A stretch of 48,512 bases of DNA, taken from the NCBI GenBank assembly GCA_035936835.1, contig DASYVT010000183.1:1-48512 (forward strand), in the 5' to 3' direction. The notes under the pieces are model-generated. The model was not told the origin of the DNA and did not search any database. It saw only the letters and a list, made by a program, of their open reading frames with translations. Numbering within the stretch: the stretch's first letter is position 1; every line of letters starts with the position of its first letter. Shown here piece by piece: positions 7,837-16,133 of the stretch. The DNA comes from Candidatus Methylomirabilota bacterium (GTDB taxonomy: Bacteria > Methylomirabilota > Methylomirabilia > Rokubacteriales > CSP1-6). The translations under genes and the position numbers were made by a program.

Positions 7837-7857
7837 GGGTATCCTCTCTCCATGAGC
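7837..7857 (+). repeat. 21-bp direct repeat, copy 2, with -10-like box and thrB start codon
   Basis: Identical to 6665-6685. TATCCT at 7840-7845 lies 6 bases before the thrB ATG at 7852. No Shine-Dalgarno is present, so this looks like a leaderless start. Confidence 0.7.
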
Positions 7858-8754
7858 ATCGACGTGCGCGTGCCGGCGACCTCGGCCAACCTGGGACCCG
7901 GCTTCGACGTGCTCGGCCTGGCGCTGGGCCTCTACAACGAGATCGTCTACGAAGAGGCCGACCGCGTCTCCGTCACGGTCGAGGGCGAGGGCGCGGGCCG
8001 GCTCGACACTGGAGCCGGCAACGTTGTCGCTCGCGCGGCGCTCATGGCCCACGAGGCGGCTGGGCGGCGGTTCACCGGCGCCGCCATCCATTGCGTCAAC
8101 CGGATTCCGCCGGCGCGGGGTCTCGGCTCGAGCGCCGCGGCCTGGGTGGGCGGGCTCGTCGCCGCCAATGTGGCTTTGGGATCACCCCTCGATCGCGACG
8201 CCGTCCTGGCGCTGGCCTGCCGAGCCGAGGGACATCCCGACAATGTCGCCGCGGCGCTTCTGGGAGGTCTCACGGTCTCGTGCCTTTCGGGCGAGCGCGT
8301 CGCCGCCGTCTCCCTGCCGGTGCCGGCAGACCTCGGCTGGGTGGTGCTCGTGCCGGGGATCGAGAGCTCGACACGAGAGGCGCGCGCCGTCCTGCCCGAC
8401 ACGGTCACGCGCGCCGACGCCGTGTTCAACCTTCAGCGGATGGGGCTGCTCCTCGCTGCGCTCGCCTCGGGGCGCGTCGACGTCTTGGGGGTGGCCATGG
8501 AGGACAGGCTGCATCAGCCCCAACGACAGGCGCTCTTCCCCTGGATGGAGGCCGTGCATCGAGCAGCCCTCGAAGCGGGTGCGCTGGGCTGCGTCCTCTC
8601 CGGCGCGGGTCCGTCGCTTCTCGCGGCTGTGCAGGGGGCGGCACACCCCGTGGCCCGGGCCATGGAGCGGGCGCTGGACCTGGCTGGCGTAGCGGGGCGC
8701 GCGCTCCAGTTGCCCGTGGACACGGACGGAGCCACGTGGAACCGGCGCCCGTGA
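7852..8754 (+). CDS. thrB: Homoserine kinase
   Basis: This 300-residue GHMP-family kinase phosphorylates L-homoserine to O-phosphohomoserine, the step before threonine synthase. Family motifs are clear: VPATSANLGPGFDVLGLAL at residues 7-25, the ATP-binding PPARGLGSSAAA near residue 85, HPDNVAAALLGG, and the C-terminal GCVLSGAGPSLLA. Length is typical. It stands alone, with no thrA or thrC visible nearby. Its start lies in a 21-bp sequence shared with the gene at 6680. Confidence 0.93.
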   Translation: MSIDVRVPATSANLGPGFDVLGLALGLYNEIVYEEADRVSVTVEGEGAGRLDTGAGNVVARAALMAHEAAGRRFTGAAIHCVNRIPPARGLGSSAAAWVGGLVAANVALGSPLDRDAVLALACRAEGHPDNVAAALLGGLTVSCLSGERVAAVSLPVPADLGWVVLVPGIESSTREARAVLPDTVTRADAVFNLQRMGLLLAALASGRVDVLGVAMEDRLHQPQRQALFPWMEAVHRAALEAGALGCVLSGAGPSLLAAVQGAAHPVARAMERALDLAGVAGRALQLPVDTDGATWNRRP

Positions 8755-8787
8755 CCGGCGGTTACCCAAGGTGAGAGGCGCGAGGAC

Positions 8788-8817
8788 TTGACTCGCTCCG
8801 AGTCGGGGCGATACGAT
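8788..8817 (+). promoter_or_regulatory. Sigma-70 promoter upstream of dcd
   Basis: TTGACT at 8788-8793, an 18-base spacer and TACGAT at 8812-8817 form a good promoter about 18 bases before the dcd start. It probably drives dcd, pup and the zinc-ribbon gene. Confidence 0.6.
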
Positions 8818-8834
8818 GCCTGCAAGGTGGATGG

Positions 8835-9386
8835 GTGATCAAGAGTGATCGGTGGATCAGGCAGATGGCCGTCGAGAAGGGCATGATCAAGCCCTTTGAG
8901 GAGCGCCAGGTTTGCGCCGGCGTGATCTCGTACGGGCTCTCGTCCTACGGCTACGACCTCAGGATCGCCGACGAGTTCAAGATCTTCACCAACATCAACA
9001 ACACGCTGGTCGATCCCAAGGCTTTTGATCCGCGATCCTTCGTCGACCTTCAGGGACCGGTCTGTATCGTGCCGCCCAACTCGTTCGCGCTGGGGCGATC
9101 GGTCGAGTACTTCAAGATCCCGCGCAACGTGCTGACCATCTGTGTGGGCAAATCCACCTACGCCCGGTGCGGCATCATCACGAACGTCACGCCCTTCGAG
9201 CCCGAGTGGGAAGGCTTCGTGACGCTCGAGATCAGCAACACCACGCCGCTGCCGGCGAAGATCTACGCCAACGAGGGGATCGCCCAGGTCCTCTTCTTCG
9301 AGTCCGACGAGGCCTGCCAGACGTCCTACGCGGACCGGCAGGGGAAGTACCAGGGCCAGCAGGGGATCGTCCTTCCGACGGTCTAG
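8835..9386 (+). CDS. dcd: dCTP deaminase
   Basis: The 183-residue enzyme deaminates dCTP to dUTP for thymidylate synthesis. It has the dUTPase-like fold of the Dcd family: [16 protein letters not shown] near residues 30-45, [12 protein letters not shown] near residue 104, and [20 protein letters not shown] containing the catalytic glutamate. The start is GTG at 8835, preceded by AGGTGG five bases upstream. Whether it is the monofunctional form or the bifunctional DCD-DUT form cannot be settled by eye. Pup follows in the same direction. Confidence 0.93.
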   Translation: MIKSDRWIRQMAVEKGMIKPFEERQVCAGVISYGLSSYGYDLRIADEFKIFTNINNTLVDPKAFDPRSFVDLQGPVCIVPPNSFALGRSVEYFKIPRNVLTICVGKSTYARCGIITNVTPFEPEWEGFVTLEISNTTPLPAKIYANEGIAQVLFFESDEACQTSYADRQGKYQGQQGIVLPTV

Positions 9387-9398
9387 ACGCAGGCGCAG

Positions 9399-9416
9399 GG
9401 CCCCGGTTCGGGGGCC
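9399..9416 (+). promoter_or_regulatory. Hairpin touching the pup Shine-Dalgarno
   Basis: GGCCCC (9399-9404), a GGTTCG loop and GGGGCC (9411-9416) form a 6-bp GC stem that ends exactly where the pup Shine-Dalgarno AGGAGG (9417-9422) begins. It may insulate or tune pup translation, or partly attenuate transcription after dcd. There is no U-run. Confidence 0.4.
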
Positions 9417-9431
9417 AGGAGGTAGCCGCTC

Positions 9432-9632
9432 ATGGCTGAACAGAAGAAGAAGGAAACGAGGCCGACCAAGCCCGAAGGCGACGAGGACGCCGCAGGGGCC
9501 AACCCGGAGCTCGCCAAGAAGGGGAAGAAGATCAAGGAGGACCTCGACAACCTCTTGGACGAGATCGACGAGATCCTCGAGGAGAACGCCGAGGAGTTCG
9601 TGAAGAGCTACGTGCAGCGGGGCGGCCAGTAG
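9432..9632 (+). CDS. pup: Prokaryotic ubiquitin-like protein Pup
   Basis: The 66-residue protein has the Pup layout: a disordered charged N-terminal half (Lys/Glu/Asp-rich, residues 1-30) and an acidic helix LLDEIDEILEENAEEFVKSY. It ends in VQRGGQ. Actinobacterial Pup ends very similarly (AEDFVRAYVQKGGQ). The terminal Gln implies deamidation by Dop before PafA links it to substrate lysines, after which Mpa and the 20S proteasome degrade the target. No dop, pafA, mpa or prcBA gene lies in this window. The ATG has a clear AGGAGG. It is not UBact-like, because it keeps the GGQ ending and the Pup helix. Confidence 0.88.
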   Translation: MAEQKKKETRPTKPEGDEDAAGANPELAKKGKKIKEDLDNLLDEIDEILEENAEEFVKSYVQRGGQ

Positions 9633-9657
9633 CTGCCGAGGCGCGGCGAGGAAAGTC

Positions 9658-9873
9658 ATGCCGATCTACGAGTACCGCTGCAACCAGTGCGAGCGTGAGT
9701 TCGAGCGATACGTCCAGACCGCGCAGGCCGCGGTCGCGTGCCCGACGTGCCGGAGCGCGCGCGTGACGCGACGGCTGTCAGTGCTCGGCGCGCTTCGCCT
9801 TGGCGGCACCGCCGCCGCCGCGGGCATGTCCGGGGGCGGCGGCTGCTGCGGGGGCGGCTGCGGCTGCCACTGA
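9658..9873 (+). CDS. FmdB-family zinc ribbon protein
   Basis: This 71-residue protein begins MPIYEYRCNQCEREFER and has a second CPTC pair near residue 28, giving the four-cysteine zinc ribbon of the FmdB/CxxC_CxxC_SSSS family. The C-terminal tail is glycine- and cysteine-rich (GGGGCCGGGCGCH). The role of the family is mostly unknown; the founder is a putative formamidase-operon regulator. It follows pup by 25 bases and is probably cotranscribed. Confidence 0.85.
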   Translation: MPIYEYRCNQCEREFERYVQTAQAAVACPTCRSARVTRRLSVLGALRLGGTAAAAGMSGGGGCCGGGCGCH

Positions 9874-9896
9874 TGCCGGCGTCCGACCGTGATGTG

Positions 9897-9920
9897 CATA
9901 GGGCCCTTCGGGGCCCTGTG
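9897..9920 (+). terminator. Hairpin with UUCG tetraloop after the zinc-ribbon gene
   Basis: AGGGCCC, a TTCG loop and GGGCCCT pair perfectly; adding flanking CAT/GTG pairs with one wobble gives a 10-bp stem. It lies 24 bases after the FmdB-like stop. No strong T-run follows, so termination is likely but not certain. Confidence 0.55.
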
Positions 9921-9964
9921 TCGTTCCACCCCCATGCCGTTGCACCCCCAAGCCCTTGCACCCA

Positions 9965-9993
9965 TAGACACCGCGTGGTCCCGCGCCTATACT
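9965..9993 (+). promoter_or_regulatory. Promoter of the lysR gene, leaderless arrangement
   Basis: TAGACA (9965-9970), a 17-base spacer and TATACT (9988-9993) are followed after only 7 bases by the ATG at 10001. Transcription would start at or beside the start codon, and no Shine-Dalgarno is present. Confidence 0.65.
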
Positions 9994-10000
9994 CCGCATC

Positions 10001-10894
10001 ATGGACCTGAGGCAGCTCGAGATTTTCGTCAAGGTCGCGGAGTTGAAGTCCTTCTCGAAGGCCGCCGAGGCGCTCTTCCTGACCCAGCCCACGATTTCCG
10101 AGCACATCCGCACGCTCGAGCAGGAGTTGGGCGTGCGGCTGCTCGACCGGCTCGGCCGTGGGGCGGAGTCCACCGCAGCGGGCCGCCTCCTGCTCTCCCA
10201 CGCGACGCGCCTGCTCCAGCTCCAGCGCGAAGCGCTCCAGGCCATGGACAGCTTCCAGGGCAGGCTGGCGGGCGAGCTCCTCGTGGCCGCGAGCACCATC
10301 CCCGGCGAGTACGTGCTGCCGCCCCTCATCGGGCGCTTCAAGGAGAAGTTTCCGGACATCGCTATCACGCTGCTCATCGGCGACAGCCGCGCCGTCGTGG
10401 ACTGGGTCGCCGAAGGGCGCGCCGAGGTGGGCGTGGTCGGCGCGCGGTTGCCCCACCGCGGCATCGACTATCGCGAGCTGATGCCCGACGAGCTGGTCCT
10501 CGTGGTGCCCGTCGGACATCCATGGCACGGCAAGAAGGAAGTGGGGCTCGAGGATCTCCGCGCGGAGCCGCTGCTCATGCGCGAGCGCGGCTCGGGCACG
10601 CGCGCGGCGCTCGAGTCGGCGCTCGCCCAGGCAGGCCTCGATCTCTCGGCCTTCCGCATCGTTGGCGAGATGGGCTCGACCCAGGCGATCAAGCAGGCGG
10701 TCAAAGCAGGCGTGGGCGTCTCGGTCATCTCGCGCCGCGCCGTCGAGGAGGAGTGCCGCAGCGGGCTCGTGTGGTGCCTCAAGCTGCGCGACCTCAAGGT
10801 CACGCGCGCTTTCCACGTCGCCACCCACCGGGACCGCAGCCGCTCGCCCCTCGCCGAGGCCTTCCGGACTTTCATCGAGTCAGAATCGGCCTGA
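10001..10894 (+). CDS. LysR-family transcriptional regulator, selenium-metabolism-associated type
   Basis: This 297-residue regulator has an N-terminal winged HTH (LRQLEIFVKVAELKSFSKAAEALFLTQPTISEHIRTLE, residues 3-41). A LysR effector-binding domain fills residues 90-295. The sequence around the HTH and its place directly before selD match the group known as selenium metabolism-associated LysR regulators. It probably controls selD or genes for selenium or sulfur use, but the inducer is unknown. The promoter and ATG overlap in a leaderless arrangement, which fixes the start at 10001. Confidence 0.88.
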   Translation: MDLRQLEIFVKVAELKSFSKAAEALFLTQPTISEHIRTLEQELGVRLLDRLGRGAESTAAGRLLLSHATRLLQLQREALQAMDSFQGRLAGELLVAASTIPGEYVLPPLIGRFKEKFPDIAITLLIGDSRAVVDWVAEGRAEVGVVGARLPHRGIDYRELMPDELVLVVPVGHPWHGKKEVGLEDLRAEPLLMRERGSGTRAALESALAQAGLDLSAFRIVGEMGSTQAIKQAVKAGVGVSVISRRAVEEECRSGLVWCLKLRDLKVTRAFHVATHRDRSRSPLAEAFRTFIESESA

Positions 10895-10925
10895 GCCGCC
10901 GGGAATCGCCCCGGGTCCGCCGGAC

Positions 10926-10984
10926 ATCGGAACGGCATGGGGAACGGCATGGGGAACGGCATGGGAAACCGCATGGACTCCAGG
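10926..10984 (+). repeat. 12-bp tandem repeat supplying four extra in-frame ATG codons before selD
   Basis: Units ATGGGGAACGGC (10937 and 10949), ATGGGAAACCGC (10961) and ATGGACTCCAGG (10973) follow a partial copy at 10926-10936. All the ATGs are in frame with selD at 10985, so the N-terminus could read MGNGMGNGMGNRMDSR before MTDPK. None has a convincing Shine-Dalgarno, although each full unit carries a GGGGAA or GGGAAA run a few bases before the next ATG. Confidence 0.75.
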
Positions 10985-12049
10985 ATGACGGACCCCAAGA
11001 CCGGCAAGCAGATCCGGCTGACGAGCTACGCCGCCTGCGCGGGCTGAGCCTCCAAGATGGGTCCTGGAGATCTCCAGGACGTGTTGAGCGGCCTCGAGCA
11101 CCACGAGCACGCTGATCTCCTGGTCGGGCTCGGGCGGAGCGACGACGCGGCCGTCTACCGCATCACCGATGAGGTCGCGATCGTCAGCACGGTGGACTTC
11201 TTTCCTCCCATCGTGGACGACCCCTACCTCTACGGCGCCATCGCCGCGGCCAACTCCATGTCCGACGTCTACGCGATGGGCGGGCAGGTGCTGTTCGCGC
11301 TCAACGTGGCGGGCTTCCCGCGCGAGATGCCGAAGGAAGTGATCGCGGCCGTATTCAAGGGCGGCGCCGACAAGGTGCTCGAGGCCGGCGGTGTCATCGC
11401 GGGCGGCCACACGGTGGTGGACGCCGAGCCCAAGTACGGCCTCGCCGTCACCGGCAAGGTCCATCCCAAGCGCATCTTCATCAAGGGCGGACTCAGGCCC
11501 GGGCATCGGCTCTTCCTCTCCAAGCCGCTCGGCACGGGCGTGATCGCGACGGCAGCCAAGGACGACGCCTGTGAGCCGGCCGTCCTCGAGGGGGCGGTGC
11601 AGAGCATGCTGCGGCTGAACCGGGTCGCCGCGGAGGTGGCGGGGGAGGCGGTGGTGCGAGGGGCGACGGACATCACGGGCTTCGGTCTGCTCGGCCACGC
11701 GGCCGAGATGGTCGAGGCCTCGGGGGCGGGCATCGCGCTGCGCGCAGCAGACATCCCGCTCCTCCCGGGAGCGCTGGCGCTCGCCGAGAAGGGGACGTTC
11801 AGCGGAGGCATGAAGCGGAACCGGACGCACCTCGAGCACACCCTCGGCTCGCGCGGCCGGCTGTCACTCGGCCCGTCCGTAGGAGTCGCGCACGCGGGCC
11901 TGCTCTTCGAGTCGGAGACTTCGGGTGGCCTCCTCTTCGGCGTGGCGCCCGAGGACGCGGGCATGGTCCGCGACGGCTTCAAGCGGCGAGGGGAGGCCTG
12001 CTGGGAGATCGGCGAGGTGACGGCTGAGATCGGTATAGCGGTTCGCTGA
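10985..12049 (+). CDS. selD: Selenide, water dikinase (SelD), itself a selenoprotein with in-frame UGA
   Basis: SelD makes selenophosphate from selenide and ATP, the selenium donor for selenocysteine and selenouridine. Reading from the ATG at 10985 through an in-frame TGA at 11045-11047 as selenocysteine gives IRLTSYAACAGUASKMGPGDL. This aligns with E. coli SelD (IRLTQYSHGAGCGCKISP), placing U21 at catalytic Cys17 and Lys24 at Lys20. Stopping at the UGA or starting at 11057 would remove both. The rest is typical: DDAAVYRITDEVAIVSTVDFF, GAIAAANSMSDVYAMGG, VIAGGHTVVDAEPKYG and DITGFGLLGHAAEM. Length is 354 codons including Sec. A perfect palindrome lies 13 bases after the UGA. It follows lysR by 90 bases. 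Confidence 0.92.
11061..11080 (+). other. SECIS-like hairpin for selD selenocysteine insertion
   Basis: The 20 bases 11061-11080 are a perfect inverted repeat (GTCCTGGAGA with its complement). They start 13 bases after the UGA codon and place the apical loop about 20-26 bases downstream. Bacterial SECIS elements sit within the coding region at about this distance and bind SelB. The loop sequence is not identical to the E. coli fdhF element. Confidence 0.6.
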
Positions 12050-12103
12050 CGCGGAGCCGAGTCCGGCGAAGTCGATCGGACCTTCGGGACTACTGCTGGG
12101 GGA

Positions 12104-12355
12104 CTACTGCTGCGCGGAGCGCTTCAAGAACGCGCGCAGCTTTTCCTTCAGCTCCGGGGGCAGCGTCGTCTCGCGGAGTCGCTTGGCGGCGTCCACGGTG
12201 CCCTTGTAGGTCCTGACGAAGGCGACGCAGGGGCCGCACCCCTCGAGGTGCCACTCGAGGAGCTCGGCCTGGTGCCGGGGCAGGGAGCCGTCGACGTAGT
12301 CGGCGAGCAGATCCATGCACTCCGGGCACTCCATGCTGTCCTGCGCGTCGGCCAT
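12104..12355 (-). CDS. Anti-sigma-factor-type zinc finger protein (zf-HC2)
   Basis: This 83-residue protein starts MADAQDSMECPECMDLLADYVDG and carries HxxxCxxC at residues 36-43 (HLEGCGPC), the zinc-binding motif of ZAS-type anti-sigma domains. The remainder is a charged helix and there is no membrane segment, so it would be a cytoplasmic regulator. No ECF sigma factor lies beside it; its partner, if any, is elsewhere. The start has a strong purine run (AGGGAGGGG) just upstream. It converges on selD with 54 bases between stops and diverges from the glycosyltransferase gene. Confidence 0.78.
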   Translation of the reverse strand: MADAQDSMECPECMDLLADYVDGSLPRHQAELLEWHLEGCGPCVAFVRTYKGTVDAAKRLRETTLPPELKEKLRAFLKRSAQQ

Positions 12356-12442
12356 CCGCCCCTCCCTCGGCTCTGAGGTCCCGCTGGAGGAACGATACCA
12401 CAGCCGGCCGGCGGCGGTCCCGGGGTGTGGCGACGCGACGCG

Positions 12443-12471
12443 TTGCCTTGGCGCCGGGCCCCGTGTACGCT
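12443..12471 (+). promoter_or_regulatory. Promoter of the glycosyltransferase gene
   Basis: TTGCCT (12443-12448), a 17-base spacer and TACGCT (12466-12471) precede the ATG at 12482 by 10 bases, with no Shine-Dalgarno between. A nearly leaderless transcript is expected. Confidence 0.55.
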
Positions 12472-12481
12472 TGGCCCGCTC

Positions 12482-13513
12482 ATGGCCCGCCGTCTGGCGC
12501 TCCTGACTCCCTTCGCCTTCCCGTCCGTGAGAGGCAACGCGGTCACCGTCGAACGCATCGCGCGCGGCCTGCGCGCGCGGGGCGCCGATATCGAAGTCTG
12601 GGATCTTTCGACCATGGCTCGGGCCTCCGTTGAGCGGCGGGCCTCGGAGTACCGCCCGGAGCTGGTCCACGCTTTCCATGCTTACCGGGCCGGGCCGCTC
12701 GGTCTGGCGCTGGCGAGGCGCATCGGGTGCCCGCTCGTCGTGACACTCACGGGGACCGACGCCAACCTGGACCTCTTTGACGCCGAGCGCGCCCCGGCCG
12801 TCCGCCAGGTGCTCGAGAGCGCGGCCGCCGTCACCGCCTTCCACGACTCGGTGGCGGCCGTTGTCGCGCGGGCGGCGCCCGAGATCTCGGCGCGGGTCGT
12901 GGTCGTGCCGCAGAGCGTGGATCTTCCGGATTTCAGCCCTTCGGACGGCCCAGCGCCGAGAGCGCGAGGACCCGTCATGCTCTTCCCCGCAGGCATCCGA
13001 CCCGTCAAGCGGCCGCTCTATCCGCTGGCCCCGCTCGACTCGGTGGCGGCCCGGTACCCGGGCTTCGAGCTCCGCTATGTCGGCCCCATCCTGGATGTCA
13101 GCGAAGGCGAGGCTCTTCTCCGCGCTTTGGACGGCCGGCCGTGGGCGCGCCACCTGGGCGAGGTGCCGCACGCCGCAATGGCCGCACTGCTCCGCGCCGC
13201 CGACGTCGTCCTCAACTGCTCGCTGTCGGAGGGCGGCATGGCCAACTCCGTCCTCGAGGCCCTCGCTTGCGGCCGCGCCGTGCTCGCCTCCGACATCGCG
13301 GGCAACCGCTCCGTGATCGAGGATGGCGTCACGGGCCTGCTCTTTTCAGGCCCCGGTGACTTCGCTGAGAAGGCAGCCCGTCTTCTCGGTGACCCCGCGC
13401 TCCGCGAGAGGCTCGGCGAGGCCGGGCGGGCGCGCGCCTCGCGCTTCGGCCTTCAACAAGAAATCGAGCGCTACCTGAAGCTCTACGTCTCCCTGGTGTC
13501 CGTCTGCCTATGA
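12482..13513 (+). CDS. Glycosyltransferase, GT4/GT1 family (GT-B fold)
   Basis: The 343-residue protein has an N-terminal Rossmann domain (RRLALLTPFAFPSVRGNAVT) and the C-terminal GT1-type donor-binding domain. The latter includes LNCSLSEGGMANSVLEALACGRAVLASDIAGNRSVIEDG near residues 245-283, with the family Glu motif. Such enzymes transfer a sugar from a nucleotide donor, usually in polysaccharide or lipid glycosylation, but the acceptor cannot be inferred. No other cell-surface gene is adjacent. The ATG at 12482 is preferred over an upstream GTG at 12425 because the family start and promoter spacing fit it. Confidence 0.82.
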   Translation: MARRLALLTPFAFPSVRGNAVTVERIARGLRARGADIEVWDLSTMARASVERRASEYRPELVHAFHAYRAGPLGLALARRIGCPLVVTLTGTDANLDLFDAERAPAVRQVLESAAAVTAFHDSVAAVVARAAPEISARVVVVPQSVDLPDFSPSDGPAPRARGPVMLFPAGIRPVKRPLYPLAPLDSVAARYPGFELRYVGPILDVSEGEALLRALDGRPWARHLGEVPHAAMAALLRAADVVLNCSLSEGGMANSVLEALACGRAVLASDIAGNRSVIEDGVTGLLFSGPGDFAEKAARLLGDPALRERLGEAGRARASRFGLQQEIERYLKLYVSLVSVCL

Positions 13514-13536
13514 AGCAGGTGCTGAGCGGTGATCAG

Positions 13537-13565
13537 TTGACGCGCACAGGAACCACCCCTATGAT
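13537..13565 (+). promoter_or_regulatory. Promoter of the moxR operon
   Basis: TTGACG (13537-13542), a 17-base spacer and TATGAT (13560-13565) form a strong promoter 49 bases before the moxR ATG at 13615. It lies inside an upstream extension of the moxR reading frame, which argues against a start at 13510. Confidence 0.65.
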
Positions 13566-13614
13566 GGGTCAAATTCACGGTAGCCATCGCGTCCCGATGG
13601 GAAAGGAGTTGCGC

Positions 13615-14652
<1,038 letters not shown>

Positions 14653-14669
14653 CGCGTCGAGGAGGGCGC

Positions 14670-16130
14670 ATGCCCGACCTGACGATTCTGAAGGCCGCGG
14701 TCGCCGATGTCTCGAAGCAGATCCGCGTGCGGCGCGCCGAGTTCTACGGGCTCCGCGGCCTGTTCGGCGGAGCCTTGGTCGCCTTGCTGCCGCTCGTCCT
14801 GCGGGACTCTCTCGGCTGGTCGGGTTTCCTGTGGGCGGGCGTATGTCTCGCCGCCGGCGCGCTCGCGGGCGCGGTCACCGGCTTCCTCATGCCGCTCCCG
14901 GCGGGCGAGGCGGCGCGCCTGGTCGACCGCGGCTACGGGCTCCAGGACCGCGTCGCCACGGCGCTCGAGTGGGCGGACCGCCCCGACCGCACCCCACTCG
15001 TTGACGCCCTCGTGGCCGACGCCGTGGCGCGGGTGCAGGCGATGGAAGGCCGCCGCATCATCCCCCGCCGCATCCCGCGGGAGGCGCGCTTCGTCCCGAT
15101 CCCGCTGGTTCTCGGTATCGCGCTGGCGCTGGCGCCGGCCATCCCGCTTCCCCAGGGCGCCCTGCCCAGCCTCTCGGGCGCCCGCCAGGATGACGAGGAC
15201 AAGCCGCAGGAGCGGACCGGCAGCCTCGAAAGCCAGGAGCGTCCGCGCGCCGCCAAGCGCGAAGACGCCCGCCGCGCGGAGGTCCAGGAGAGGACGTTCG
15301 GTCCGCGCGCGGGGGCCGGCGGCGCCACCCAGCCCGGCGACATCTCGGCCCTCTTCAAGGACACCTCGCTCGCGGGGCAGACGCCCGACTTCAACGCCTT
15401 TCTGAAGAAGGGCGACGAGCGCATCCGCATGCTCGAGCAGATTGACCGCCTGCCCGACCTCCAGCGCGACTTCACCCAGAGCCAGCAGCGCATGGTCTTC
15501 CAGAAGGCCAAGTCCCTTCGCGGAGGGCTCAAGGGCGACCAGTTCTCACCAGACAAGCTGCGCGAGCTCCTGCGCGAGATGGAGCGCCTCGGCCGCAAGG
15601 GCGACCCGAGCTACCAGGGCGACCTCAACGAGGGCATGGACGCGCTCGAGCAGGGACAGAGCGACCGTGCCATGGAGGCCATGGAGCGCGCGCTCAACAA
15701 GCTCCGCTCGATGGAGGAGAAGGGGCGCGACGGCAAGGGCCTCCGCGGCGGCCGCGAGGACCCGCGGCGAGGCGGTCGCCGCGGCGAGCGCGGCCCGGGC
15801 GGCGCCCCCGGAGACGAGGGGGACTGGCCCGAGGGCGAGGGGTCGCTGCCGGGCAAGGGCAAGAGCGCCAATCGCAAGGGCGACCCGAGCCAGCGCCTCA
15901 ACAGCAATCCCTTCGACGTCGGCGTCGAGGGCGAAGCGCGGTCAGGCCGCAAGGACGGGATGGACACGAACCTCGTGGGGCGCGGAGGGAACGTGCCCTC
16001 GCGGCTTCAGTACATGGGCGTGCTTGGCCAGTACCGCAAGCAGATGGAGGAGGACATCGTCCGGGAGCAGGTCCCGCGCGACTACCACGGGCAGGTGAAG
16101 GACTACTTCAAGGCGCTCGACGAGAGATAG
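14670..16130 (+). CDS. Uncharacterised MoxR-operon membrane protein with Gly/Arg-rich low-complexity region
   Basis: I cannot name this 486-residue protein. Three hydrophobic segments (about residues 30-45, 50-73 and 141-160) precede a long soluble part. A coiled-coil-like stretch runs over about residues 225-340 (LEQIDRLPDLQRDFTQ, KLRELLREMERL). A Gly/Arg/Glu-rich region covers about 350-410, and a conserved-looking tail reads PRDYHGQVKDYFKALDER. It sits between moxR and the DUF58 gene, where such operons often encode a DUF4175-like protein. A good GAGGAGGG precedes the ATG by 5 bases. It is probably a structural partner of the MoxR/VWA complex. Confidence 0.72.
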   Translation: MPDLTILKAAVADVSKQIRVRRAEFYGLRGLFGGALVALLPLVLRDSLGWSGFLWAGVCLAAGALAGAVTGFLMPLPAGEAARLVDRGYGLQDRVATALEWADRPDRTPLVDALVADAVARVQAMEGRRIIPRRIPREARFVPIPLVLGIALALAPAIPLPQGALPSLSGARQDDEDKPQERTGSLESQERPRAAKREDARRAEVQERTFGPRAGAGGATQPGDISALFKDTSLAGQTPDFNAFLKKGDERIRMLEQIDRLPDLQRDFTQSQQRMVFQKAKSLRGGLKGDQFSPDKLRELLREMERLGRKGDPSYQGDLNEGMDALEQGQSDRAMEAMERALNKLRSMEEKGRDGKGLRGGREDPRRGGRRGERGPGGAPGDEGDWPEGEGSLPGKGKSANRKGDPSQRLNSNPFDVGVEGEARSGRKDGMDTNLVGRGGNVPSRLQYMGVLGQYRKQMEEDIVREQVPRDYHGQVKDYFKALDER

Positions 16131-16133
16131 CGC

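Noticed and set aside
11057-12049. SelD starting at ATG 11057
   Set aside because: This start lacks the catalytic Sec/Cys and Lys that are encoded immediately upstream in the same frame across the UGA.
13510-13614. Upstream extension of MoxR to ATG 13510
   Set aside because: It contains the moxR promoter (13537-13565), is not family-like, and the ATG at 13615 has a good Shine-Dalgarno.
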